Assembly: GCF_014879935.1 (NCBI RefSeq)
Contig: NZ_JACSRD010000226.1
Coordinates: 1-62,417 of the forward strand
Direction of reading: 5' to 3'
DNA: 62,417 bases
DNA from: Prosthecobacter sp.
Lineage (GTDB): Bacteria; Verrucomicrobiota; Verrucomicrobiia; Verrucomicrobiales; Verrucomicrobiaceae
The position numbers and the translations under genes are program-made. The notes under the pieces are model-generated. The model was not told the origin of the DNA. It ran no database searches and was given only the letters and a program-made list of their open reading frames with translations. Within the stretch, counting starts at the first letter, position 1, and each line of letters begins with the position of its first letter. This document shows positions 33,856 through 42,358 of the stretch, in pieces.

Positions 33856-35025
33856 ATGTTGCTGACACACTCAGAACCCATCTATCAGACAAACCACGGC
33901 GCGGCCTACTGCGGCGACTCGCTGCGACTGCTCGCGGAGCTGGAGGACGGCAGCATCGATCTCGTGATGACGAGCCCGCCATTCGCCTTGCTGAGGGAGA
34001 AGGAATACGGTAACAAGCAGCAACATGAATATGTGGCCTGGCTGGCTCAGTTCGCACGGCTGGTGAAGGACAAGTTGAAGGAAACTGGCAGCTTCGTGCT
34101 CGACCTCGGTGGCGCTTACGAACCAGGACAACCAAGCCGCAGTTTGTATCCCTTCCGCGTGCTCATCGAGTTCTGCGACAACCTCGGTTTTCATCTCGCG
34201 GAAGATTTTTATTGGTACAATCCCTCGAAACTCCCCAGCCCCATCGAATGGGTGAACAAGCGCAAGCTGCGGGCAAAAGATGCGGTGAACACGGTCTGGT
34301 GGTTCAGCAAGACACCCTGGCCCAAGGCAAACGTGTCAAAGGTGCTGGCGGAATACAGCGACCGGATGAAAAAGCTCATCGAAGATCCCGCCGCCTTTTA
34401 CACGCCAAAAAAGAGACCTTCAGGCCACGACATCAGCGCTAGTTTCGGCAAAGACAACGGTGGTGCCATTCCTTCCAATCTGCTTCAAATCCCAAACTCC
34501 GAGTCCAACGGCTGCTACCTGCGCGGCTGCAAGGCCGTGGAAGCCAAAGGACATCCCGCCCGCTTCCCGGCAAAGCTGCCGGAGTTCTTCATCCGCTTTC
34601 TCACCGAGCCGGGAGACGTGGTGCTGGACATTTTCGCAGGTTCCAACACCACCGGCCAGGTCGCTGAACGGGAAGGTCGTCACTGGCTCGCCTTCGAGGA
34701 ACGACTCGATTATCTGGCCGCCAGTTCCTTTCGCTTCTTCGGCGAAACCGCGACCGAGCATGATCTTGTTCATGCTTACGATGCCTTGATGGCTGGTGAA
34801 GCCGTGGATTTCCGTCGGGCTGTTTACTCTTCCGGGACAATCAACGGTGGATCTGTTGTCAATGCGACTGACAGCAAACGTCATCACGCGGAAAACGTCG
34901 AACAAGGTTTGTTGTTCTTGCGAGAGGAAGCCGTAGCAGGGACACCACTGCGGTCACGAAAAGAGGTGAAGTACCAAAAGCAAAAGCTTCAGCGTCAGAA
35001 GCGGTCCAGCCTTCGTGACAAGTGA
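33856..35025 (+). CDS. PvuII-type DNA (cytosine-N4) methyltransferase
   Basis: A 389-residue beta-class amino-methyltransferase. The catalytic motif TSPPF is at about residues 39-43 and the SAM-binding motif DIFAGSNTTG at about 258-267. Long blocks match M.PvuII (AEDFYWYNPSKLPSPIEWVN, KDAVNTVWWFSKT, RMKKLIEDP, HPARFPAKLPEFFIR). It should protect CAGCTG from the linked nuclease. ATG 33856 matches the start of conserved sequence; in-frame ATGs at 33823 and 33829 are alternatives. It is about 50 residues longer than M.PvuII, with a basic, unmatched C-terminal tail. Confidence 0.94.
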   Translation: MLLTHSEPIYQTNHGAAYCGDSLRLLAELEDGSIDLVMTSPPFALLREKEYGNKQQHEYVAWLAQFARLVKDKLKETGSFVLDLGGAYEPGQPSRSLYPFRVLIEFCDNLGFHLAEDFYWYNPSKLPSPIEWVNKRKLRAKDAVNTVWWFSKTPWPKANVSKVLAEYSDRMKKLIEDPAAFYTPKKRPSGHDISASFGKDNGGAIPSNLLQIPNSESNGCYLRGCKAVEAKGHPARFPAKLPEFFIRFLTEPGDVVLDIFAGSNTTGQVAEREGRHWLAFEERLDYLAASSFRFFGETATEHDLVHAYDALMAGEAVDFRRAVYSSGTINGGSVVNATDSKRHHAENVEQGLLFLREEAVAGTPLRSRKEVKYQKQKLQRQKRSSLRDK

Positions 35026-35051
35026 AGCTTTGTGCTCCATAAGGAGCTGTC

Positions 35052-37517
35052 TTGCTTCCGTCTCTCAACCAGCTCAAACTTCCCGATCCCTGGCAGCACC
35101 AGGCGGTGAATCTGCTGCGCACAGGAACGGATGTGGTCGTGAGCGCGCCGACGGGTGCGGGGAAGACGTACATCTTTGAGCTGCTGCATCAGGGACGGCA
35201 TCTGCAGGGCCAGGCGATCTACACGGTGCCGACGCGGGCGCTGGCGAACGACAAGTATGCGGAGTGGAAGGAGGCGAAGTGGAACGTGGGCATCGCCACG
35301 GGTGACATCGCGGAGAATGTGGACGCGCCAGTCGTGGTGGCGACGCTGGAGACGCAGCTCGAGCGTCTCGTGCGCGGCGAAGGGCCGGCGCTGCTGGTGA
35401 TCGACGAGTATCAGATGATTTCGGATCATGCGCGCGGCGCGAATTACGAAGCTGCTGTCGCACTGGCTCCGGCGGAGACGCGTTTGCTGCTGCTCAGCGG
35501 TTCGGTGGCGAATCCGGAGGATGTCGTGGCGTGGATGCGTTCGTTGAATCGCAAAGCCGAAGTCGTGGCGACGCGCGAGAGGCCCGTGCCGCTCGAGGAA
35601 GCACCCGTTGAAACGCTGCCGCAGCGTCAGCGGCAGTTTGAGAACTACTGGCCGCGTTTTGCAGCGGCGGTGATGCTCGCGGATCTCGCGCCGTTGCTCA
35701 TCTTCGCACCACGTCGCAAGGAGGCGGAGTCAATCGCACGACGTCTCGCCGCCGACTTGCCAATGGGCGATCCGCTCGATCTCACGCCTGAGCAGCGTGC
35801 AGTGTGCGGCAAGGATTTGGCGACGTTGATCGAGAAACGTATCGCGTTTCATCATAGCGGATTGTCATACGGCGCACGCGCGGGTGTGATCGAGCCATTG
35901 GCGAAGGCGGGACAGCTCCGCGTGATCGTGGCGACGATGGGACTGGCTGCTGGCATCAATTTCTCCGTGCGCAGCGTGCACGTGGCAGGTACAACTTTTC
36001 ACGATGGTCGCAGCGAGCACAAACTCGCGCCAGATGAGCTGCTGCAAATGTATGGCCGCGCGGGACGACGTGGGCTCGATGACAAGGGCCACGTCATCAC
36101 CAGCCGCGACAGTCCTTCCATCTTCGATGCGCGGCCCGCGCGGCTGCACCGCAGCGCGTTGCTCGCATGGCCGATTTTTCTGCGCGTGATGAAGCACGCG
36201 GCGACGACGCAGGAGAATCCCTTTGAGGCGGCGAAGCATTTCTCCGAACGACTTTTCGCCAAAGTGCCGCCGTTGCTCGGATTGGAGGAACTGGAGCCCA
36301 GTATCACACATCCGCAGTTGGAACACGCGAAGGCCTTGTTCGGACTCGAAGCGACGGAGAAGCAGGTTTTGAACTCGTTTGGCGAATGGGAGCGCAAACA
36401 CAAACACGCGCTGCAACGCATGCCGCTGAGCCGCGTGCATGGCACGCTCGCCGTTCCGGCCTTCGCGGCGAAGTTTGCGCATGGCATCGGACGCGTGGGA
36501 AAGATTCGTCGCGAGAAAGAAGTGACCTATGGCGTCGAGATCAGCCTCGGCACGCCGGAGGGAGATCTCATCAAGCCCACCAAGTCGATTCGTCGTCTGC
36601 TGAAGCTTTCGAGGAAGATCGAGACTGTGCCGCTGGAAGAAATCACCGTGCTGCATGCCGGCGAGCTGGCGAAGGCGATCCTCGCGAATATCGAAGAGGT
36701 CATCCAAGACGTCGCGCCGGAGTTCATCGGCACAATTGCGAAAGAGAACCTCGTGTTTGCCTGCTTCGATCTCGCTCCAGTGGAGGTGATGGCTTACGAG
36801 GACGGTCATGGAGCGCTGCTCTTTGCACCACAGGAGCGCAGCATCGTCGTGAAAAACGAAACAGGCGTCCACACGCCCGAAACCACCACGACCGATCGCG
36901 AGCCACGCATCGGATCGCCGATTCACGCGTGGCGCACGCTGGGTCTCATCGATGCGCACGGCGTGCCGACGCGGCGCGGCGAGATTTTCAGTTTCTTCCA
37001 GCACGGCGAGGGCCTGGCCGTGGTCGCGGCGCTCGAAGACGAAAGTTATCCTGCGGATGATCTCGTGCATCACATGGCGAACCTGCGTAGCGGCTCGAAG
37101 TTCGATCTGCCGCTCGATTGTGGCTCCGAACGTCTCGCCGCCGTGTGCCGCGGCACTTACGGCTTTGTCAATCATCATGGCTATCTCGAGAACGGCCTGC
37201 CGGTCGATTACGGCGAGGGCGCGGCGGAGTTGCTCGATGCCATGCTGCATCCGGAACAACCCGGTGCGCAGGATTTGAAGGCCGACATCGCCGAGGGCGA
37301 CATCTCACGCGCCTACGTCGAGTGGCTAAGCCTGCTGCGCCACATCACGCACGCACCGGATCATCCGTGGAAGCGCTGGATGGCGCTCAAGGAAGCCGCG
37401 AAAGCGGTGTTGAAGCATCACACCAAAACGCTGCGCCACTTCTTCCACCTCGACCTGCCGCCGCTGACGAACAAGCAGAAGCACGGCAAGACGCGGCATT
37501 ATTTGATGGTGAAGTGA
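35052..37517 (+). CDS. Ski2-like superfamily 2 helicase
   Basis: An 821-residue ATP-dependent helicase. Walker A APTGAGKTY (32-40), motif Ia PTRALANDKY, motif II DEYQ (118-121; DEVH or DEAD in most relatives), motif III SGSVANPED, the RecA2 domain with AFHHSGLSYGAR and VIVATMGLAAGIN, and motif VI QMYGRAGRRGLD (~335-346). The C-terminal ~450 residues are a helical extension without motifs I recognise. The start is TTG, supported by an AAGGAG ribosome site ending 5 bp upstream; no ATG is near. It follows the methylase by 26 bp and could be part of the same defence island or an unrelated RNA/DNA helicase. Confidence 0.88.
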   Translation: MLPSLNQLKLPDPWQHQAVNLLRTGTDVVVSAPTGAGKTYIFELLHQGRHLQGQAIYTVPTRALANDKYAEWKEAKWNVGIATGDIAENVDAPVVVATLETQLERLVRGEGPALLVIDEYQMISDHARGANYEAAVALAPAETRLLLLSGSVANPEDVVAWMRSLNRKAEVVATRERPVPLEEAPVETLPQRQRQFENYWPRFAAAVMLADLAPLLIFAPRRKEAESIARRLAADLPMGDPLDLTPEQRAVCGKDLATLIEKRIAFHHSGLSYGARAGVIEPLAKAGQLRVIVATMGLAAGINFSVRSVHVAGTTFHDGRSEHKLAPDELLQMYGRAGRRGLDDKGHVITSRDSPSIFDARPARLHRSALLAWPIFLRVMKHAATTQENPFEAAKHFSERLFAKVPPLLGLEELEPSITHPQLEHAKALFGLEATEKQVLNSFGEWERKHKHALQRMPLSRVHGTLAVPAFAAKFAHGIGRVGKIRREKEVTYGVEISLGTPEGDLIKPTKSIRRLLKLSRKIETVPLEEITVLHAGELAKAILANIEEVIQDVAPEFIGTIAKENLVFACFDLAPVEVMAYEDGHGALLFAPQERSIVVKNETGVHTPETTTTDREPRIGSPIHAWRTLGLIDAHGVPTRRGEIFSFFQHGEGLAVVAALEDESYPADDLVHHMANLRSGSKFDLPLDCGSERLAAVCRGTYGFVNHHGYLENGLPVDYGEGAAELLDAMLHPEQPGAQDLKADIAEGDISRAYVEWLSLLRHITHAPDHPWKRWMALKEAAKAVLKHHTKTLRHFFHLDLPPLTNKQKHGKTRHYLMVK

Positions 37518-37546
37518 GCGGTTGAAGACACGCATGAGCGCCAGAT

Positions 37547-37626
37547 AGTGGTCCGCACAGTCCTCTGTGCGGCGCAACGAGCGCCACCTGACGTCCAAAT
37601 CCGCACAGAGGACTGTGCGGACCACT
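37547..37626. repeat. 80-bp inverted-repeat element, copy 1
   Basis: Perfect 26-bp inverted arms (37547-37572 and 37601-37626) start AGTGGTCCGCACAG. Each arm is itself a hairpin (CCGCACAG-AGGA-CTGTGCGG). A relative with the same arms but a different, longer centre lies at 43636-43779. This copy ends 11 bp before the purine nucleoside phosphorylase ATG, so it would form structure in the leader of that mRNA or end helicase transcription. Confidence 0.9.
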
Positions 37627-37637
37627 TTTCTCACGCC

Positions 37638-38465
37638 ATGTCGCTCACTGCACTTCAAAACGCCCGTCCTGAAACCGCCATTGTGCTTGGTTCCGGCCTG
37701 GGGGCCGTGGCGGAGGCGTTTGGAACCAAGGAATGGGGGTCTCCCGACCCGCGAGAGGGAGGGGGACAGCTGCGTAGCCGCGAAGCGAATCCCCCGCTCC
37801 TTGAAGTGCCGTATGCCGACGTGCCCGGCTTGAGTGCCTCGACGGTGCCGGGGCATGCCGGGCGTTTCGTTTTAGTGCGGCATCACGACAAGCCGGTCCT
37901 GATCGCGCAAGGGAGGCGGCATTTGTATGAAGGACTCAGTGCCGCCGAAGTCACGGCGGGCATTCGTTTCATGTACGAGATCGGCGTGAAGCGCATCGTA
38001 CTCACGAACGCGGCGGGCGCGATTCATGAGTCGCTGCACGTCGGCGGTCTGATGCTCATCACCGATCATCTCAACCTCCAGGGCACCACGCCGCTGCTCG
38101 GCGGACCGAACTTCCACGACATGAGCGAGGTGTATTCGCGGCCGTGGGCGGAACGGTTTCACGCCGCAGCAGTGGAGATCGGTTTGAAGCTGCACGCGGG
38201 CGTGTATGCCGCGCTGCTCGGCCCGCAGTATGAAACGCCCGCCGAAATCCGCATGCTGCGCACCCTTGGCGCCGACGCCGTCGGCATGTCCACCGTGCCC
38301 GAGGCGATTCAAGCCCGCGCCCTCGGCATGGAAGTCGCCGGCATCTCCATGCTCACCAACTGGGCCGCCGGGTTGAGGCCACAGACACTGCATCACGCCG
38401 AAGTCGTCGAGGTCGGCAAGACCGCGAGTTTGTATCTGGCGAGGCTGTTGAAGGCGGTGGTGTGA
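37638..38465 (+). CDS. Purine nucleoside phosphorylase
   Basis: This enzyme splits purine nucleosides with phosphate in salvage. Phosphate-binding and active-site signatures are visible: VLGSGLG, TVPGHAGRF, GRRHLYEG, VLTNAAGAI, GPQYETPAEIRM, VGMSTVPEA and a closing SMLTNWAAG. The sequence is of the trimeric PNP type. An extra ~20 residues (about 32-55, with PDPREGGGQLRSREANPP) interrupt the usual short link between SGLG and the PYADVPG strand, and match a palindromic DNA insert at 37728-37802. The insert is in frame, so the protein may still fold. Confidence 0.92.
   Translation: MSLTALQNARPETAIVLGSGLGAVAEAFGTKEWGSPDPREGGGQLRSREANPPLLEVPYADVPGLSASTVPGHAGRFVLVRHHDKPVLIAQGRRHLYEGLSAAEVTAGIRFMYEIGVKRIVLTNAAGAIHESLHVGGLMLITDHLNLQGTTPLLGGPNFHDMSEVYSRPWAERFHAAAVEIGLKLHAGVYAALLGPQYETPAEIRMLRTLGADAVGMSTVPEAIQARALGMEVAGISMLTNWAAGLRPQTLHHAEVVEVGKTASLYLARLLKAVV
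37728..37802. repeat. In-frame palindromic insert within the PNP gene
   Basis: Imperfect inverted arms at 37728-37740 (AAGGAATGGGGGT) and 37790-37802 (TCCCCCGCTCCTT) bound a 75-bp segment of 25 codons. It encodes residues not expected in a purine nucleoside phosphorylase, rich in Pro, Gly and Arg. The length keeps the reading frame. I see no second copy in the window, so its being a repeat family member is inferred from structure and position. Confidence 0.6.
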
Positions 38466-38468
38466 ACG

Positions 38469-38915
38469 CTATTGATCGCCTTTCCTCCGCAGGCTGAACG
38501 CCAGCAGATAACTCAGGACAACAGGAACGCCCAGAATGGCGAATACGCGAGGGAACATCCATCCCAGCGTCTCTCCGAGCTCGGGAGCCCGCAGCATCAT
38601 GGAGAACGCTAACGAAATGACAGTTGCGATCACGAAGGCAGTGATTGTGTATCCGCGCAATCTGCATGCCTTGGCATCGAGAATCAGCAACGACGGGACT
38701 CCGAGGAAAATTTGAAACTTGGCAACGACAAGCAGCAACAAGATGCCACCGATGTATTCACCTGCGTCTCCCGATTCAACACGATTGCGATCAGGTCGCA
38801 TGACATGATCTGCGATCACCATTACTGACGTGCCCAAAAAATACGCGGCAGGGAATGGCAACAAAAGCAACCGAATAGCCCGAATCACAAAACGCATCGG
38901 GCTTTGTTGGCTCAT
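38469..38915 (-). CDS. Hypothetical four-helix membrane protein
   Basis: A 148-residue protein with about four hydrophobic segments (VIRAIRLLLLPFPAAYFLGT, GGILLLLVVAKFQIFLGVPSLLIL, TAFVIATVISLAFSMML, FAILGVPVVLSYLLAF) and short charged links. No family recognised. ATG 38915 avoids overlap with bioB; a longer start at 38948 would overlap it by 10 bp. It follows bioB on the same strand and may be co-transcribed. Confidence 0.65.
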   Translation of the reverse strand: MSQQSPMRFVIRAIRLLLLPFPAAYFLGTSVMVIADHVMRPDRNRVESGDAGEYIGGILLLLVVAKFQIFLGVPSLLILDAKACRLRGYTITAFVIATVISLAFSMMLRAPELGETLGWMFPRVFAILGVPVVLSYLLAFSLRRKGDQ

Positions 38916-38938
38916 GAGTTGCTTGCTGGAACGTTTCG

Positions 38939-39970
38939 CTAGCAACAAGCGCTCGCCTTTTCCTTGTTGCAGGAATGGTCACAGCAGGGGCTGAGGGGGA
39001 CGCCGTTCATGGCCTCGGGAGCTTCGAGGTCGGGATTGGGCTCCAGGGGAGCGAGGCCGAGGTCGCGGAGGAGTTTCATGTCCTCGTTGGCGCGCGGATT
39101 GGCGGCGGTGAGGAGTTTGTCGCCGTAGAAGATGGAGTTCGCACCGGCGAAGTAGGCGAGGGCCTGGGCTTCGCGGCTGAGGTTCGTGCGGCCAGCGCTG
39201 AGGCGCACTTTGGCCTTCGGCACGGCGATGCGCGTGACGGCGATCATGCGGACGAACGAGAAGGCATCGACGACTTCGTTGTCGCCCATCGGTGTGCCTT
39301 TGATGGGCATGAGGGCGTTGATTGGAATGCTCTCGGGCTGCGGATTGAAGTTGGAGATGACTTCCAGCATCTTCAGGCGGTCGTCGATGGTCTCGCCGAG
39401 GCCGAGGATGCCGCCGCAGCAGACGGACATGCCGGCGTCCTGCGCGTGGCGGATGGTACGCAGGCGGTCTTCAAAGGTGTGCGTGCTGACGATGTTCGGG
39501 TAATGCTCCGGCGAGGTGTCCACGTTGTGGTTGTAGGCAGTGACGCCGGCTTCCTTGAGGTCGGCGGCTTCTTCCGCGCCGAGTTCGCCGAGGGTGACGC
39601 AGACTTCCATGCCGAGCTTGGAAACGTCGCGCACGATGTCGAGCACCTGGTCGAATTTTTGCGTGCCTTTGCGCACGCCTTTCCAGGCTGCACCCATGCA
39701 GAAGCGCGTGGAGCCGTTCGCACGTGCGGCGAGGGCACGCTCCATGACCTGCTCCTTCGGCATGAGTTTTTCCGCCTGCACGCCGGTGGTGTAGCGGGCG
39801 CTCTGGGCGCAGTAGCCGCAGTCTTCGCTGCAACCACCGGTCTTGATGCTGAGCAGGGTGCAAAGCTGGACCGAGTTGTCCGTCCAATGCTCGTCATGCA
39901 CGGCGCGGGCCTGCTTGAGGAGGTCAAAGAAGGGCTGGTGATAGATGCGGTGAAGCTCGGCGAAGGTCAT
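38939..39970 (-). CDS. bioB: Biotin synthase
   Basis: A radical-SAM enzyme inserting sulfur into dethiobiotin. The Cx3CxxC cluster is Cys47, Cys51 and Cys54 (GGCSEDCGYCAQ). Other biotin-synthase features are FCMGAAWKGVRKG, YNHNVDTSPE, GGILGLGET and the [2Fe-2S]-region RLSAGRTNLSREAQAL. The C-terminus ends in a cysteine-rich tail (CCDHSCNKEKASACC) beyond the usual domain. ATG 39970 gives a 343-residue protein of normal length. No other biotin genes are near. Confidence 0.95.
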   Translation of the reverse strand: MTFAELHRIYHQPFFDLLKQARAVHDEHWTDNSVQLCTLLSIKTGGCSEDCGYCAQSARYTTGVQAEKLMPKEQVMERALAARANGSTRFCMGAAWKGVRKGTQKFDQVLDIVRDVSKLGMEVCVTLGELGAEEAADLKEAGVTAYNHNVDTSPEHYPNIVSTHTFEDRLRTIRHAQDAGMSVCCGGILGLGETIDDRLKMLEVISNFNPQPESIPINALMPIKGTPMGDNEVVDAFSFVRMIAVTRIAVPKAKVRLSAGRTNLSREAQALAYFAGANSIFYGDKLLTAANPRANEDMKLLRDLGLAPLEPNPDLEAPEAMNGVPLSPCCDHSCNKEKASACC

Positions 39971-40128
39971 GGAGGGGAAATTCGGCCCGGACAGTGGCCG
40001 GAAACGGACCGGATGCACGGGGAAAGTGTGTGCTCAGGGCGCAGCGTCGGCAACATCGCCCCGGCACTCATTTTGCTTTTGAACTGGCCGCCGCAAACAG
40101 CTAAAAGGCGGGCCGCCATTCTTTTACG

Positions 40129-42255
40129 ATGAAAACAATGAGCCTTCGTGCCTTCCCCGTTCTCCTGCTTTCCGTGTTCTTTACCACGTCTCCGTCGCAG
40201 GCGATTGTGGGCGTGAATTCCGCCTCCCCTGGCGTGATCGGCAACCAGCACATCACTTTCGCGGCGAATCTGGACCTGGGACGCACCATGGGTTTTGTGG
40301 ACTACAACAATGCAACGGGAACGGGAACGCTGGTGCCGTCCACAGAGGCCGGTGTCTTCAAGTTCCTGACCGCGGCGCACAACGTGGACAGCGACAACAA
40401 CGGCGTGCTGGACGGAGGCGCAGGTACGATCAAGATCTACTTTGGCAACACGCCGGGTGAGAACGGCACCGGCGCCACCTACTCGGTCACCGCTGCGGCA
40501 AATCAGATCGCGCTGAATCCGCTGTGGAGCACCGCGCCCGGGGGAGTGGCCACCAATGACCTGGCGGTGATCAGTTTCCGCATCGATCAGCTCACTCCGG
40601 TCGTTCGTGACGAAGGCGGACAGCCGAGTGCGAGCACCCTCCAGGCGTCGGCCGTCAGTTCCGCCTCACCCCTGGGCATGCAGGCGATCCAGGCGGGACA
40701 CGGCCTGCATGCCGACGGGACTGTCAACCTGGGAGGCAACAACATCGCCGATCAAAACCAGGTGAACGGCATTCTCAAAGGCGGCACCAACACCATCGAC
40801 TCCGTGGGCGTGCCCACGATCACCGTGGGAGGCACCATCACCCCCGAATCAGGTTTTGTCATCCTCACGGACTTTGACAAACCGGATGGCAACACGAGCA
40901 CCATGGGCGCGACCACGGGCGGCCCGAACGAGGTCGGCACGGCGAAAGGAGACAGCGGCTCGGCCATTTTTGCGGACACGAACAGCGATGGAAAGCTCGA
41001 GGTCGTGGGTGTGCTCAACGGCGGTGACAACAACTTCCCCACGGGTGCCAGCACGTTTGGCGACATTTCCCAGTATGCGCCCATTTTGACCCAGCCGAAC
41101 CTGGCCTTCCTTCAGGGACAAAAAATCTTCGTCGGCCTGTCCTTCAACGGCGTCTCTGCTGGCGACTACGGTGGCGCCGGCTTCGCGATCATGGACGCCG
41201 CCGGGATCACCAACTTCAACAACGGTGTCAACACGGCCCCGCAGACCCAGCAGCAGGCTCAAAACCCGCTGCAGGCCCCCGTCGGCACGGTGCAGGCCCG
41301 CGCGAACCAGATCACCCGCGGCACTTCGAACTTCGAAAACGTGGGCGGCGATGAGGTGACATTGCGTGAACTGGCCGGTTTCGGCTCCCGGCGTTGGGAA
41401 ATCTGGGCCTCCAGCAATCTCGGTCGCGTCGATTCGGACAGCGGCGGCACGAACAATGGTGCCCTCGACTCCCGTTACGGTGCCGCGACCGTGGGCGTCG
41501 ATTTCCTGGCCACCTCCCACGTGATGGTCGGCGCTTTCTGGAGCTACCTCTATGGCACCGGCCATTCGACCGATCTCGACATGGAAAGCCGCGGCAACGC
41601 GGTCGGCATCTCGGTGCTGACCGAGTGGTATGGGCTGACCAATTCGTTCATCTACAACTACTCCCTCGGCGAAACGGAAATCCGCCGTCAGATCGGCGGC
41701 AGCGAGGCCGAGGCATCGCCAGGTTCTTCTTCTCACACGCTGGACTGGGTGATCTCCTACAACATGCGTCACAAGGGCTGGGTGCATGGCCCCACGGGCG
41801 GCCTGCGTTACTCCTTTGGCACCGTCGATGGTTACTCGGAAAGCTCCGCCGTTCCGGTGCCAGGCCTCATGACGCTGACCGGACAGGACTTCTCCGTCTT
41901 CCGCGTCAACCTGGGCTACAACGCCGCGTACCACATCAACACGGACTTCGGCAAGATCGTGCCGTATTTCAGCGCCGCGTGGATCTACCAGTCGCAGCAC
42001 ACCAGCAGCACCGTCGCGAGCTTCCAGGGCACGCCTTTCTCCGTGATCGGCAGTGGAGGCGTGCAGGCCTTCGGCACGGGTCCGTCCAGCGCCATCGCAG
42101 GCTCGGATTCGAGCCAGAACTTCGCCAACGTGCAGGTCGGCGTCGAAATCCTCGCCAACAAGGCCCTGCGGGTCAATCTGACGGCCTACAGCAATGTCTT
42201 CCGCTCCGGGACCACGGAATATGGCGGAGGTGTTCAGGTCGGCGTGCTGTTCTGA
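40129..42255 (+). CDS. Autotransporter with trypsin-like protease passenger
   Basis: A 708-residue protein with signal peptide (1-25). The passenger carries a chymotrypsin-type triad: His84 in FLTAAHNVDSD, Asp144 in TNDLAVISF, and Ser276 in GTAKGDSGSAIF. A Q/N-rich linker (about 365-400) leads to a ~300-residue beta-barrel with alternating aromatic strands, ending in QVGVLF, the terminal Phe being typical of outer-membrane barrels. It is therefore predicted to be exported by type V secretion and to act at the surface. Whether the passenger is released is not visible. It diverges from bioB. Confidence 0.88.
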   Translation: MKTMSLRAFPVLLLSVFFTTSPSQAIVGVNSASPGVIGNQHITFAANLDLGRTMGFVDYNNATGTGTLVPSTEAGVFKFLTAAHNVDSDNNGVLDGGAGTIKIYFGNTPGENGTGATYSVTAAANQIALNPLWSTAPGGVATNDLAVISFRIDQLTPVVRDEGGQPSASTLQASAVSSASPLGMQAIQAGHGLHADGTVNLGGNNIADQNQVNGILKGGTNTIDSVGVPTITVGGTITPESGFVILTDFDKPDGNTSTMGATTGGPNEVGTAKGDSGSAIFADTNSDGKLEVVGVLNGGDNNFPTGASTFGDISQYAPILTQPNLAFLQGQKIFVGLSFNGVSAGDYGGAGFAIMDAAGITNFNNGVNTAPQTQQQAQNPLQAPVGTVQARANQITRGTSNFENVGGDEVTLRELAGFGSRRWEIWASSNLGRVDSDSGGTNNGALDSRYGAATVGVDFLATSHVMVGAFWSYLYGTGHSTDLDMESRGNAVGISVLTEWYGLTNSFIYNYSLGETEIRRQIGGSEAEASPGSSSHTLDWVISYNMRHKGWVHGPTGGLRYSFGTVDGYSESSAVPVPGLMTLTGQDFSVFRVNLGYNAAYHINTDFGKIVPYFSAAWIYQSQHTSSTVASFQGTPFSVIGSGGVQAFGTGPSSAIAGSDSSQNFANVQVGVEILANKALRVNLTAYSNVFRSGTTEYGGGVQVGVLF

Positions 42256-42358
42256 GCGAACCACTCATTCGCGAGTGCGTCGTGGCGGCCGCCTTTCTCG
42301 TCGCGTGCCCCAGCGGCGTGCAAGAGATGGATCATGCGGGTCGATTTGATTCCCCGCC

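Noticed and set aside
42256..42358. A possible hairpin with CACTC and GAGTG arms after the autotransporter
   Set aside because: The arms are only 5 bp and no T-run follows; not enough for a terminator call.
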